33,121 bases of DNA from Clostridiales bacterium (GCA_003510345.1 DOMW01000201.1:1-33121), one strand, 5' to 3'; positions 1 to 9,298 are shown, counted from the stretch's first letter. The notes: generated by a model from the letters alone, not told the origin. Translations and numbers: made by a program.

Positions 1-150
1 TTGACCCCAAAGGAATACCTGCGAGAAAACGCAAGATTGTTTTGCTGTTTTGCTTTTATTTTTTATCAGTTTTACTTTCTTTACAGGATTAGGAAAGGCA
101 TATCAGTACCTTTCCTCCTGCAAAGATATCTGAAATTACGAGGAGGGGAA
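1..150. other. Leader upstream of pstC, no gene
   Basis: A reading frame is open from the first base, but it is low-complexity (Phe/Tyr-rich) and does not look like a PstC N-terminus. I see no convincing promoter or terminator. It ends in the strong ribosome site GAGGAGGGG just before the ATG at 151. In other genomes pstS normally lies upstream of pstC, so this is probably the pstS-pstC gap. Confidence 0.5.
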
Positions 151-1089
151 ATGCCTTTGGAAGGTACAACCATATTCGCACGCGCCAGAAGCAAGTCATT
201 GATCGAACGCACGATGAAAGCCGTTTTTATTGTATGCGGCTGTTTTGCGATTGCCGCCGTGCTGGTCATCACAATCTATATGATCTCCTCCGGCGCGCCG
301 GCCATGTTCCAGATCGGGTTTGCCGAGTTTTTTCTGGGGACGGAATGGGCGCCCACCGCGGCCGACCCGCAGTTTGGCATACTGCCGCTGATCTTAACAT
401 CGCTCACCGGCACGGGGCTGACCATAGCCGTGGGCGTGCCCATCGCGCTTATGTCCGCCGTGTTCGTGGCGGAGATGGCGCATGGCCGCCTCGCGAAAAT
501 CGTCCGGCCCGCCATCGAATTGCTGGCGGGTATCCCGTCAGTAGTTTACGGTTTGCTGGGCCTGATTTTGCTGGTGCCGATGATCAGCAAGCTGGAGGGC
601 AACGTATTCGCGGGCGACCCCACACATACGTTCACGGGCGGGGCAAACCTGCTTTCGGGCGTGGTGGTGCTGATTATCATGATATTGCCCACCGTGGTGA
701 ATATCTCCATCACCTCGCTCCGGGCCGTCCCGCCGGAATACAAGGAGGCGTCGCTCGCTATGGGCGCAACAAAGGTGCAAACCATATTCAAGGTGATGAT
801 CCCCGCCGCCCGGTCGGGCATTGTGACAGGCGTGGTGCTGGGCATTGGCCGCGCGCTGGGCGAGGCGATGGCCATTATCCTTGTTTCCGGCAACGTGGTA
901 AACATGCCGGGGCTGTTTGCCAGCGTACGTTTTTTGACCACGGGTATTGTATCCGAAATGAGCTATGCTTCGGGGTTGCACCGTGAGGCGCTGTTCTCCA
1001 TCGGCCTGGTGCTGTTTGTGTTCATTATGGTAATCAATATTGTGCTGAACACCCTGCTGAAAAAGGAGGGCGCGCGAAATGACGCATGA
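151..1089 (+). CDS. pstC: Phosphate ABC transporter permease PstC
   Basis: This is an inner-membrane permease subunit of the high-affinity phosphate importer; it pairs with PstA and is powered by PstB. The 312-residue protein has a first membrane helix near residues 20-45 (FIVCGCFAIAAVLVITIYM) and several later helices. It carries the BPD_transp_1 signature with the ATPase-coupling loop EASLAMGATKVQTIFKVMIP and the downstream GRALGEAMA motif typical of PstC. I chose the ATG at 151 because GAGGAGGGG lies immediately before it; the frame stays open to base 1 but the extra 50 residues do not resemble the family. It overlaps pstA by 11 bases, so the two are translationally coupled. Confidence 0.95.
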   Translation: MPLEGTTIFARARSKSLIERTMKAVFIVCGCFAIAAVLVITIYMISSGAPAMFQIGFAEFFLGTEWAPTAADPQFGILPLILTSLTGTGLTIAVGVPIALMSAVFVAEMAHGRLAKIVRPAIELLAGIPSVVYGLLGLILLVPMISKLEGNVFAGDPTHTFTGGANLLSGVVVLIIMILPTVVNISITSLRAVPPEYKEASLAMGATKVQTIFKVMIPAARSGIVTGVVLGIGRALGEAMAIILVSGNVVNMPGLFASVRFLTTGIVSEMSYASGLHREALFSIGLVLFVFIMVINIVLNTLLKKEGARNDA

Positions 1090-1963
1090 CAAACTCTCTA
1101 ATCACATCAGCCTGACGCACAGAAAACGCCGCCCGGCGGACGCCGCCTTAAAAGGTATTATTTATTTCTGCGCTATACTGGTGGTTGCCGTATTGTTTTA
1201 TATGCTGGCCTATATCATGGTGCGGGGGCTGCCCAATGTTACATGGCAATTCCTCTCTACCGCGCCCAGCGCGCTGAACAAAACGGTGGGCATTTTGCCG
1301 GGCGTCATCAATACGCTTTATATGATCGGCATCACGCTGCTGATTGCCACGCCCATTGGCGTGGGCGGGGCGATTTACCTGAGCGAATACGCAAAGCGCG
1401 GTGGGATTGTGCGCGTGATCGAGTTTACCACCGAAACGCTGGCAGGTATACCGTCCGTGCTGTACGGGCTGTTTGGCGCGCTGTTTTTCGGCATCGCGTT
1501 CAAACTGGGGTACTCTATACTGGCGGGGTCGCTCACAATGGTGCTGATGGTACTGCCCATCATTGTACGCACAACGCAGGAGGCGCTCAAAACCGTACCC
1601 GAGCCGTACCGCGAGGGGGCGCTGGGCATTGGCGCGACCAAATGGTACATGATCCGCACGATCATCCTGCCCTCCGCTCTGCCCGGCGTGATCACGGCAA
1701 TCATCCTCGCCATCGGCAGAATTGTGGGGGAATCGGCCGCGCTGATCTTCACATCCGGCATCGGAACCAATATGCCGCGCGGCTTTTTCTCGCATATGAC
1801 GGAATCGGGCGCGACGCTCACGGTACAGCTTTATACCTACGCGGCCAAAGGGCAAAACGAGTACGCGTTCGGCATCGCGGCGGTGCTGGTCATCATTGTG
1901 CTGGTAATCAACCTGCTGACGAATTATATGAGTAAGAAATTTAATGTGAATCATAAAAAATAG
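1079..1963 (+). CDS. pstA: Phosphate ABC transporter permease PstA
   Basis: This is the second permease of the Pst phosphate importer, 294 residues. A hydrophobic helix lies at about residues 25-48, followed by a periplasmic-type segment and a permease domain. The EAA loop is visible (REGALGIGATKWYMIRTIIL), followed by GRIVGESAALIFTSG, which is characteristic of PstA/PstC. The start overlaps the end of pstC and the stop lies 14 bases before pstB, so the genes form one operon. Length and motifs are normal for the family. Confidence 0.95.
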   Translation: MTHDKLSNHISLTHRKRRPADAALKGIIYFCAILVVAVLFYMLAYIMVRGLPNVTWQFLSTAPSALNKTVGILPGVINTLYMIGITLLIATPIGVGGAIYLSEYAKRGGIVRVIEFTTETLAGIPSVLYGLFGALFFGIAFKLGYSILAGSLTMVLMVLPIIVRTTQEALKTVPEPYREGALGIGATKWYMIRTIILPSALPGVITAIILAIGRIVGESAALIFTSGIGTNMPRGFFSHMTESGATLTVQLYTYAAKGQNEYAFGIAAVLVIIVLVINLLTNYMSKKFNVNHKK

Positions 1964-1977
1964 ATGAGGGTAGGACA

Positions 1978-2739
1978 TTGGAAACGGACGTAAAAATAAG
2001 AACAAGCAACTTAAACCTGCATTACGGGCAGAACCACGCGCTCAGGGACGTGAATATGGATATCGCCGCCGGGGAGATCACCGCGCTGATCGGCCCTTCC
2101 GGCTGCGGGAAATCGACTTACTTAAAAACGCTCAACCGCATGAACGACCTGGTGGACGGCGTTACGATCACCGGCAAGGTCGAACTGGACGGGGAGGATA
2201 TTTACGACCCGCAGGTGGACGTAACGATACTGCGCAAAAAGGTGGGTATGGTATTCCAGAAGCCCAACCCATTCCCGATGAGCATCTATGACAACATCGC
2301 CTATGGCCCGCGCATTCACGGCATCAAAGCGAGGTCGGAGCTGGACAGTATTGTGGAGCAGTCCTTAAAAGGCGCCGCGCTCTGGGGGGAAGTGCATGAC
2401 CGGCTCAGGAAGAGCGCGCTTTCCCTTTCCGGCGGGCAGCAGCAGCGCATGTGCATCGCGCGCGCCATCGCGGTGTCGCCCGATGTCATTTTGATGGACG
2501 AGCCCACTTCGGCGCTCGACCCCATTTCCACCACGAAAATCGAAGACCTGATGAGCGAGCTTAAAAAGCGGTACACCGTGGTCATCGTCACGCACAACAT
2601 GCAGCAGGCGGTGCGTATATCAGACAAGACGGCCTTTTTCCTGCTGGGCGACATGGTGGAATATGGCGATACGGACGCTATATTCGGCTCGCCGCGGGAT
2701 AAGCGCACAGAAGATTATATTACAGGGAGATTTGGCTGA
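1978..2739 (+). CDS. pstB: Phosphate ABC transporter ATPase PstB
   Basis: This cytoplasmic ATPase drives phosphate import through PstC-PstA. The 253-residue protein shows Walker A (GPSGCGKST, about residues 40-48), a Q-loop in KVGMVFQKPNPFPMSIYDN, the ABC signature LSGGQQQR, Walker B VILMDEPTSALD and the switch histidine in VIVTHNMQQA. The phrase QKPNPFPMSIYDN is diagnostic of PstB rather than of other ABC ATPases. Translation starts at TTG 1978, preceded by GAGGGTAGGA; no better ATG exists nearby. phoU begins one base after the stop. Confidence 0.97.
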   Translation: METDVKIRTSNLNLHYGQNHALRDVNMDIAAGEITALIGPSGCGKSTYLKTLNRMNDLVDGVTITGKVELDGEDIYDPQVDVTILRKKVGMVFQKPNPFPMSIYDNIAYGPRIHGIKARSELDSIVEQSLKGAALWGEVHDRLRKSALSLSGGQQQRMCIARAIAVSPDVILMDEPTSALDPISTTKIEDLMSELKKRYTVVIVTHNMQQAVRISDKTAFFLLGDMVEYGDTDAIFGSPRDKRTEDYITGRFG

Positions 2740-2740
2740 C

Positions 2741-3400
2741 ATGACAAGAAACAGGTACGAACAGGAACTGGAAGCGCTAAATTTAGACCTCATCCGCATG
2801 GGCGCTATGACGGAGCAGGCCATTGAACAGGCCATGCAGGTATTGGATACCTGCGATATCGAACTAGCGTATAAGGTTATTGAAGCGGACGACGCGGTTG
2901 ACCAGATGGCGCGGCAGATCGAGACCCGGTCTATGAAGCTGATTATGAAGCAGCAGCCGGTAGCGGGCGACCTGCGTATCATATCGGCGGCACTTAAAAT
3001 GATAACCGACCTCGAGCGTATCGGCGACCAGGCGGCGGATATTGCCGAAATTGCCGTCATGCTGTGTAAAAAACCGGGCGGGCAGAAGCCGGGGCATATT
3101 AAAGAGATGGAAAAGCAGGCGGTGGACATGGTGCGCGCCGCAGTGGATTCCTATGTAAAAATGAGCGCCGAAGCAGCCGGGCGGGTCATCCAAATGGATA
3201 CGGCGCAGGACGAGCTTTTCAATACGGTAAAGCAGGAACTGATGGAGCTTGCGTATGGGGACAGGAACGCCATTGATTACGTTGTGGACTTCCTGCTTAT
3301 CATAAAGTATCTGGAGCGCATCAGCGACCACGCGGAAAATATTGCCGACTGGACGCTGTTTGCCATCGACGGCACGCACAAAAATGAGCGCATCCTATAG
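2741..3400 (+). CDS. phoU: Phosphate regulator PhoU
   Basis: PhoU links the Pst transporter to the Pho sensor kinase and dampens both when phosphate is plentiful. The 219-residue protein contains two PhoU-type three-helix repeats. Each carries an acidic metal-binding signature: ERIGDQAADIAE in the first and ERISDHAENIADW in the second. I chose ATG 2741, one base after pstB stops and behind AGGGAGA; the frame is open further upstream but that part overlaps pstB. Its position between pstB and a two-component pair is the classical arrangement. Confidence 0.95.
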   Translation: MTRNRYEQELEALNLDLIRMGAMTEQAIEQAMQVLDTCDIELAYKVIEADDAVDQMARQIETRSMKLIMKQQPVAGDLRIISAALKMITDLERIGDQAADIAEIAVMLCKKPGGQKPGHIKEMEKQAVDMVRAAVDSYVKMSAEAAGRVIQMDTAQDELFNTVKQELMELAYGDRNAIDYVVDFLLIIKYLERISDHAENIADWTLFAIDGTHKNERIL

Positions 3401-3410
3401 ATGATAGATA

Positions 3411-3419
3411 TGATATAAT
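3411..3419 (+). promoter_or_regulatory. Extended -10 promoter before phoP-type regulator
   Basis: The sequence TGATATAAT is a perfect extended -10 (TG-N-TATAAT) placed 11 bases after phoU stops and 30 bases before the response regulator starts. The -35 region is weak, as is common with extended -10 sites. It would allow the regulator pair to be transcribed apart from the pst genes. Confidence 0.6.
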
Positions 3420-3448
3420 GTACGCAAAAAGCGGTAGGAGCATTTTTT

Positions 3449-4120
3449 ATGGCGGTAATCCATGTGGTGGAAGACGACGCGTCTGTGCGCGAACTGATCC
3501 GCGTTACGCTGCAATCGGGCGGCTTTGACGTGCGGGCGTTTGCGTCGGGCGAAGATTTCCTGGCCAGCCATAACAACGAGGCCGATTTGATTTTGCTGGA
3601 TATCATGCTGCCGGGGATAGACGGCCTTGCGGTATTAAAGCGGCTGCAAAATATGGGGTGCGAGATCCCCGTTATTTTATTGACGGCCCGGAACACGGAG
3701 ATCGACAAAGTAACGGGACTGGACATGGGCGCAAGTGATTACATTGCCAAGCCGTTCGGCGTGCTGGAGCTGATCGCGCGGGTCAAGGCGGCGCTGCGCC
3801 GCACCCACAAGCCATCGGATGAGATACAAGCCGGCATTGTCAGCCTGAACCTGTCCAAGCGCAAAGCTTATGTGAACGGGCTCGCCGCCACACTGACCTA
3901 CAAGGAATTTGAGATGCTGCACCTTTTCATGCGCAATGAAGGCATCGTGCTGACGCGCGACCGGTTTTTGGATAAAATATGGGGTGTGGAGACGGGCATC
4001 GAGACGCGTACGGTGGATGTGCATATCAAAACGTTGCGCGCGAAGCTGGGCGCGGCGGGCAAGTATATCAAAACCGTGCGAAACGTGGGGTATGTGTTTT
4101 CCCCCGCGGAGGTGGAATAA
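3449..4120 (+). CDS. phoP: OmpR/PhoB-family response regulator (PhoP-like)
   Basis: This is a DNA-binding response regulator of 223 residues. The receiver domain (about 3-115) has the acidic pair ED near residues 8-9, the phospho-acceptor Asp51 in LILLDIMLPG and Lys101 in the IAKPFG loop. The C-terminal winged-helix domain (about 125-220) ends with the usual TVDVHIKTLRAKLG and VRNVGYVF motifs. A ribosome site GGTAGGA precedes the ATG. Directly following pst-phoU and one base before the kinase, it most likely controls the phosphate-starvation response; that target is inferred from context, since other PhoB/OmpR members look alike. Confidence 0.85.
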   Translation: MAVIHVVEDDASVRELIRVTLQSGGFDVRAFASGEDFLASHNNEADLILLDIMLPGIDGLAVLKRLQNMGCEIPVILLTARNTEIDKVTGLDMGASDYIAKPFGVLELIARVKAALRRTHKPSDEIQAGIVSLNLSKRKAYVNGLAATLTYKEFEMLHLFMRNEGIVLTRDRFLDKIWGVETGIETRTVDVHIKTLRAKLGAAGKYIKTVRNVGYVFSPAEVE

Positions 4121-4121
4121 A

Positions 4122-5843
4122 TTGAAAAAACGAATCGTGCTACTCATCGTGTGCGTCACCGTCGTCGCGCAGGTCATAACGATGGCCGCGGCGGTGAACA
4201 GTTTTAAAAATACATACCAGGCCAACATGACAGCGTTCTTAAAAGGCAATATCAACGCGATTGAACTGGGGGAGCATGGGTTGCCGGACGACCCGCAAGC
4301 CGCCGCGGTACAGTACGCGAAGGCATTCGGGCAGAATATCCGGGTCACCATGATCGGAAGCGACGGTACGGTATTGGCGGACACACAGGCCGACCCCGCC
4401 GCGCTGGGCAACCACAACGACCGGAGCGAAGTGATACAGGCGCGGGCGGATGGGTTCGGCACGGCCGTGCGGATGTCTGAATCGGTGGGGGAGGACACGC
4501 TGTACGCGGCCAAAGCGGTCGGCGATTCCGTTATCCGGCTGTCTATGCCCATGGCAAGCATGGCGCGGTTTGTCAACCAGGCGCTGCCGGTTATGATTCT
4601 CGCGTTTGTCATCCTGACGGTCGTCGCGTCGGTTTTCGCGGGAATGCTGGCAAAAGGCGTGCTGGCGCCCATGGAAAAACTGCATGATTCCATACAAAAT
4701 TATATGAACGGAAAAATAGATGAAATCCGCATTGAAAGCAAGTACGTTGAACTGGACGACATCTCGCAGGCTTTCGCCGGGCTGACGGACAAACTGAAAC
4801 GGTATATCGCGCAGGCGAAGCTGGAGAATAAAAAATCCGCTGTCATACTCGATAATATCCAGGAAGGCTTGCTGGTGCTGGATGAGGACAGGAACGTGCT
4901 GCTGATCAACAGCGCGGCACGCGCGATCTTTGGCGCACGCGGCGATATCGGGATGGCCAACTTGCTGCATTTCACACACGCGCCGGAAATTACACGGCCC
5001 ATCGATAAAGCGTTTGACGAGCGCAAAACGACATCCTTTGACGTGCCGGACACGAAGACGGGGAAAACGTATCGTTACTACCTGAGTTTCGTCTCCCCCG
5101 GCACATTCGCCGAGCGCGGAGACGGCATACTGGTGCTGATCATGGACGTGTCCGATACGGTCTACTCGGAGCAGATCAGGCGGGGGTTCGCGGCCAATGT
5201 ATCGCACGAACTCAAAACGCCGCTGACCTCCATTAACGGCTACGCGCAGCTTTTGGAAAACGGCATGGTGCAGGACGAGCGGGACATCCAAAAATACGCG
5301 CACCGCATCACTCGTGAGGCCGACCGGCTGATGGGGCTGATCAACGATACGCTGGCGCTTTCCGAGCTGGATGATATTTCGATAGACGAGGTTACGGAGC
5401 CGGTTGCCATCCATGACGTCGCGCGTGACGTACAATGTGTGCTGGCGCAGAATTTACAGGAAAAAGGCGTGACCATGACGGTAACCGGCGAGGCGGCGAT
5501 GGTCGCGAACAAAAACCGGGTACGGGCGCTGCTGCTCAATTTGTGCGACAATGCAATCAAATACAACCGCGCGGGCGGCAGCGTGGATGTTGTGCTGTCG
5601 GAAACGGAGGGCGGCGAAATTTCCATCACCGTCCGGGATACGGGGATCGGGATTCCGGAGGGTGAAAAAGACCGCGTGTTCGAGCGGTTTTACCGCGCGA
5701 AGAACGCGGGCGGCGCCACGATAGACGGAACGGGGCTGGGCCTTGCCATTGTGAAGCATATTGTGCAGCTTTACGGCGGGCATATTACGCTGGATTCCAC
5801 GGAAAGCGTGGGCAGTGAAATTACAGTGCGGTTTCGCGGGTAG
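4122..5843 (+). CDS. phoR: Sensor histidine kinase, PhoR-like
   Basis: This is a membrane sensor kinase of 573 residues. Order of parts: helix 1 (about 5-25), an extracytoplasmic sensing segment, helix 2 (about 153-176), a HAMP-like linker, a PAS region starting near NIQEGLLVLDEDRNVLLINS, a HisKA domain with the phospho-acceptor His362 in SHELKTPLTS, then a HATPase domain with the N box NLCDNAIKYN, DTGIGIPEGEKDRVFERFYR and GTGLGLAIVKHIVQLYGG. Translation starts at TTG 4122, one base after the regulator's stop and behind GGAGGTGG; upstream in-frame codons lie inside phoP and are rejected. The layout matches PhoR. Confidence 0.88.
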   Translation: MKKRIVLLIVCVTVVAQVITMAAAVNSFKNTYQANMTAFLKGNINAIELGEHGLPDDPQAAAVQYAKAFGQNIRVTMIGSDGTVLADTQADPAALGNHNDRSEVIQARADGFGTAVRMSESVGEDTLYAAKAVGDSVIRLSMPMASMARFVNQALPVMILAFVILTVVASVFAGMLAKGVLAPMEKLHDSIQNYMNGKIDEIRIESKYVELDDISQAFAGLTDKLKRYIAQAKLENKKSAVILDNIQEGLLVLDEDRNVLLINSAARAIFGARGDIGMANLLHFTHAPEITRPIDKAFDERKTTSFDVPDTKTGKTYRYYLSFVSPGTFAERGDGILVLIMDVSDTVYSEQIRRGFAANVSHELKTPLTSINGYAQLLENGMVQDERDIQKYAHRITREADRLMGLINDTLALSELDDISIDEVTEPVAIHDVARDVQCVLAQNLQEKGVTMTVTGEAAMVANKNRVRALLLNLCDNAIKYNRAGGSVDVVLSETEGGEISITVRDTGIGIPEGEKDRVFERFYRAKNAGGATIDGTGLGLAIVKHIVQLYGGHITLDSTESVGSEITVRFRG

Positions 5844-5869
5844 GGCAGCTTAAAAGCTTGTGCGCAGTA

Positions 5870-7177
5870 TCAGGCGTTGGTTATTGTATCCATGCCCCCC
5901 GCCGCTTCCATACCAAGCTTCATCACCAGCCGCATCGTAAACTTACCGTCAATGTTGCTGAAATCCAGCATACAATCATTATCCTGCGCGAAGGTGGCTA
6001 TAGAGCGCACGCCTATGCCGTGGCCGAGTTCATTGGTTACAGGCAAGCCTTCCTCGTCGAATTCCACAGGTGCGGCGCAGTGGTTTATAACCTCGAGGCC
6101 AATCTGATTGCCGCTCTGAAGAAGCTTTACCCGGATAACCCGTTTATCATCCTCCGATACTTTGTCGGTAGCGGCCAGCGCGTTTTCAAGGGCGTTTGCC
6201 ACCATGACGGAGAGCTTTATTGTGTCCAGGGGAAGCTTGCCGGGGATATTAGAAGTCATATACATATGGATATTCCTATCCTTTGCCCTGCGGAGGGAAC
6301 GAGTGAGTATCGCGTTCAGCACAGGCTCGGCGCACAAAAGCGCCGGCATTGCGTCTGTGAGCGCGGTTTGCCAATCGGCATACACCGCCTCCGCCTCGGC
6401 GGTTCTGCCGGTGCGGTAAAGCTCCATGATGACGCCCATCTCATGGCGCATATCGTGGCGCAGTATTTCCATATCCTCCCGGTGCTTTCTATCGTTAGCG
6501 GTTTGCTCGCGCATGGCGCTCATTTGCAGGCTGAGCGTCCCCGCGCGATGCTCCCCCGCGGTCTTCTCATGGGTGGTTATCACCGTATAGCACAAGATGC
6601 CAAAGCTAATAAGGATGAGCATCGTCAAGGCAATATACAGCAGCGCGCCGACGACCGGCCACTGCAATGCCGACAACATGAAAAATGAAAACGCCGCGCC
6701 GAAAGAATATAAGACCCAAACGGCAGTGCGGTCGTCCACAAACAGCCGTTCAAAAAACCGCCTCCCGAAGCGCAGTACCAGTATCAAATATACGCAGAGC
6801 AGCAACATGGACAGCACAAAGAACGCGATCTGGCCATCCGGGCGCTCGGTGCTTGTTACCAAATTGACCAGCAAATTGGCAATGGATACATTCAGGGAAG
6901 AGAGCTGCCCGCCCATAAAGAACGCGAACAACTTTTGGAAGGGCTGCCCGCGAAACAACAGCATCATAACCGGTATAATGATAACGCCGCCATAAGGCGC
7001 AAAAGCCGTGCGCATGATGATGGGGTTATAAATGAATTGTATGGCCGCCGCGCAAACGGCAAACACCAAGATTGTAAACAATAATCCGTATTTGGGGCGG
7101 AAACAAAGAAACATCGTCACGATATTAACAACCAGCACGATCGGCCCTATCAATGTAATTGCGAGTTCAAAATTCAT
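5870..7177 (-). CDS. GHKL sensor histidine kinase, second of a tandem pair
   Basis: This is a membrane sensor kinase of the AgrC-like GHKL class, 435 residues. The N-terminal half (about 1-205) is a multi-helix membrane sensor. The cytoplasmic half has ILRHDMRHEMG with the likely phospho-acceptor His241, then an ATPase domain with VANALENALAA and GHGIGVRSI. The start overlaps the stop of the upstream kinase by ATGA, so it is the last gene of a three-gene unit. From residue 210 on it is nearly identical to its neighbour, while the membrane half is clearly diverged. The ligand is unknown: no AgrB/AgrD-type peptide genes are visible nearby. It runs convergently against phoR with a 26-base gap. 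Confidence 0.85.
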   Translation of the reverse strand: MNFELAITLIGPIVLVVNIVTMFLCFRPKYGLLFTILVFAVCAAAIQFIYNPIIMRTAFAPYGGVIIIPVMMLLFRGQPFQKLFAFFMGGQLSSLNVSIANLLVNLVTSTERPDGQIAFFVLSMLLLCVYLILVLRFGRRFFERLFVDDRTAVWVLYSFGAAFSFFMLSALQWPVVGALLYIALTMLILISFGILCYTVITTHEKTAGEHRAGTLSLQMSAMREQTANDRKHREDMEILRHDMRHEMGVIMELYRTGRTAEAEAVYADWQTALTDAMPALLCAEPVLNAILTRSLRRAKDRNIHMYMTSNIPGKLPLDTIKLSVMVANALENALAATDKVSEDDKRVIRVKLLQSGNQIGLEVINHCAAPVEFDEEGLPVTNELGHGIGVRSIATFAQDNDCMLDFSNIDGKFTMRLVMKLGMEAAGGMDTITNA

Positions 7178-8466
7178 TCCCCGCCCGCCCCCTGCGCATC
7201 CAGCTTCATCACCAGCCGCATCGTAAATTTACCGTCAATATTGCTGAAATCCAGCATACAGTTATTGTCTTGCGCGAAGGCGGCTATGGAGCGCACGCCT
7301 ATGCCGTGTCCTTGTTCTCTGGTTACAGGCAAGCCTTTTTCATCGAATTCCACAGGCGCGGCGCAGGGGTTGATAACCTCAAGGCCAATCTGATTGCCGC
7401 TCTGAAGAAGCTTTACCCGGATGACCCGCTTATCATCCTCCTGTACCTTGTCGGTAGCGGCCAGCGCGTTTTCCAGCGCGTTTGCAATCATGACGGAGAG
7501 CTTTATTGTATCTATGGGAAGGGTGCCGGGGACATTCGTGTTTACATAAAGAAAGATATTCATATCCTTCGCCCTATGCGCAAAGCGGGTGAGCACTGCG
7601 TTCAAAATTGGCTCCGCGCATAAAAGCGCCGGTACCGCTTCTTTAAGCGCATTCTGCCAATCCGCGTAAATCGTTTCCGCTTCGGCGGCTTTGCCCGCGC
7701 GGTAAAGCTCCATAATGACGCCCATCTCATGGCGCATATCGTGGCGCAATATCTCCATAGTATCACGGTGCTTCTTTTCAGATTCTGTCTGTTCGCGCAT
7801 TGCGCCCATCTGCAAGGCCAGCGTTTCGGCATTGTGCTCTTGCGCCGCTTTTTCATGTATGTTGATAATCGTAAAGCACAGCACCCCAAAGCTCCAGAGT
7901 ATAAACAACATCAAGGCGATATACAGGGCGGCGCCCAGGGCTGTCCAATCTACCGATAAGAAAAGTATAAAGGAGAACATGGCCCCAAGTGAGTAGACAG
8001 CCCACACGCCGCGCCTGCCGTCTAGAAACATCCGGTCAAAGAGCCGCCGCCCATACCTAAGCACCAGCGCCAGATAAATTGCCAGCAGGACAAGCGAGAT
8101 AACAAGAAACATGGTCATGGCATAGGGGCTTTCATATCCTATGGTTGCGCCGACTAAAGCGTCAGCAATATGGGTTGGTAAAGCGGTGACCTGATATTGC
8201 ATAAAGAACGCGAACGCGATCTGAAATGGATGCCCGCGAAAAAGGAGCAGAAACCCGGGCAGGAATAAAATCCCGCAGAACCGCACGAGGGACATATCCC
8301 ACATTCCCACCAGCAAAGTAAGAAGATGAACAACCACTGCGTTTATGGCAAGCATACACAGCGTGAAAAGCGTTCCCCGTCTGGGCTGCAAACAAAGGAA
8401 CATGATTATGATATTCGTGGCGACAACTACCGGCCCAATATAGGGAATGGCACTATCAAGAATCAT
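7174..8466 (-). CDS. GHKL sensor histidine kinase, first of a tandem pair
   Basis: This is a 430-residue AgrC-like GHKL kinase. An N-terminal membrane sensor of several helices (first about 10-30, IGPVVVATNIIIMFLC) is followed by a short coiled region and a cytoplasmic kinase half. That half has the likely phospho-acceptor His242 in RHDMRHEMG, the N box IANALENALAA and GHGIGVRSIAAF. It starts in an ATGA overlap with the response regulator and ends in an ATGA overlap with the second kinase. The regulator therefore has two candidate partners. The probable role is sensing an extracellular signal; the signal itself cannot be read from the sequence. Confidence 0.85.
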   Translation of the reverse strand: MILDSAIPYIGPVVVATNIIIMFLCLQPRRGTLFTLCMLAINAVVVHLLTLLVGMWDMSLVRFCGILFLPGFLLLFRGHPFQIAFAFFMQYQVTALPTHIADALVGATIGYESPYAMTMFLVISLVLLAIYLALVLRYGRRLFDRMFLDGRRGVWAVYSLGAMFSFILFLSVDWTALGAALYIALMLFILWSFGVLCFTIINIHEKAAQEHNAETLALQMGAMREQTESEKKHRDTMEILRHDMRHEMGVIMELYRAGKAAEAETIYADWQNALKEAVPALLCAEPILNAVLTRFAHRAKDMNIFLYVNTNVPGTLPIDTIKLSVMIANALENALAATDKVQEDDKRVIRVKLLQSGNQIGLEVINPCAAPVEFDEKGLPVTREQGHGIGVRSIAAFAQDNNCMLDFSNIDGKFTMRLVMKLDAQGAGGE

Positions 8467-9185
8467 AATGGCTCCTCCCGGAAGAAATATTGTAAATACT
8501 TTTCTTTGATTTCTCCTTTAGCCCGCTGCGCAATCGGCACGCTGCCGCCGACCCTCATAAACAGCGTATTCCCTTCTATGCTCTGCACATAATCCATATT
8601 GACGACAAAAGACGTATGCGGGCGGATGAACCGGCTGTCTGCCAGCAGCGGAGAGACCGCCTCTTCAAAAGGCACGCGCAGCGTCGTGCTCCTGTGCCCG
8701 GCGCCATCGGCAGTAATACAGTTAAGGGTGCGGTCCTCAAGCTCGCAGTAAACGATCCGGTGAAAGGGTATGGCCTCTGTGCCGTCCTTTGTTTTAAGTA
8801 TGAAGATTTTTGCGTTTCTATCTTTGACCGTAATAAGCGCGATATCAAGCGCGCGCTGCAACGTATCCAAATCTACCGGCTTGACGAGATATTGAGACGC
8901 ATAAACGCGGAAAGCGTCTAAAGAGCGGTCGTCCCGGTTGGTTAGGTAGATGATGACCGCTGTTTCGTCCAATTCCCGTATAAGCTGCGCCAGTTCAATA
9001 CCGTCCGGTTTCGGCATCACAACATCCAGTAAATACAAATCGAAAGCCGCGCCATCGTCTATATCCCGCGCGAGTTCACTTGAACTTGTATATACTCTGA
9101 TATCAAAATCTCCATAGGCGCGGACGAAACTGTCAATTTTTATGGCTTCAGCCGCTTCGTCATCGCAGATCGCAACCTTGATCAT
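8463..9185 (-). CDS. LytTR-family response regulator
   Basis: This is a DNA-binding response regulator of the AgrA/LytR type, 240 residues. The receiver domain has the acidic pair DDE at 8-10, phospho-acceptor Asp54 in LYLLDVVMP and the VKPVD lysine loop. The C-terminal LytTR domain (about 133-235) includes FIRPHTSFVVNMDYV and ends SVPIAQRAKGEIKEKYL, typical of this fold. ATG 9185 is preceded by AGGGGAG. It heads a unit with two GHKL kinases. A divergent secreted esterase shares the upstream region and is a plausible target, but that is inference only. Confidence 0.9.
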   Translation of the reverse strand: MIKVAICDDEAAEAIKIDSFVRAYGDFDIRVYTSSSELARDIDDGAAFDLYLLDVVMPKPDGIELAQLIRELDETAVIIYLTNRDDRSLDAFRVYASQYLVKPVDLDTLQRALDIALITVKDRNAKIFILKTKDGTEAIPFHRIVYCELEDRTLNCITADGAGHRSTTLRVPFEEAVSPLLADSRFIRPHTSFVVNMDYVQSIEGNTLFMRVGGSVPIAQRAKGEIKEKYLQYFFREEPL

Positions 9186-9298
9186 AGGCTTTTACTCCCC
9201 TGCGGCAATCGCTGATTAAAGCGGATTCCGGCGGAGCCACGGGCAAAAAGGGCGTCACCGCAGCGCGGCCTGACAGGGTCAGCGGTTACCTTACCATC

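Noticed and set aside
1..150. A 50-residue N-terminal extension of PstC
   Set aside because: The strong ribosome site at 141-149 and loss of family resemblance upstream favour the ATG at 151.
1148..2005. Long open frame on the minus strand across pstA (285 codons), and similar long antisense frames across pstC, phoR, potA and rml genes
   Set aside because: They run opposite to well-recognised genes, have His/Arg-rich low-complexity composition typical of shadow frames in GC-rich DNA, and lack ribosome sites.
5858..6688. Plus-strand open frame of 276 codons opposite the second GHKL kinase
   Set aside because: A similar antisense frame appears at 7159-7623 because the two kinases are similar; it mirrors the conserved kinase half rather than encoding its own protein.
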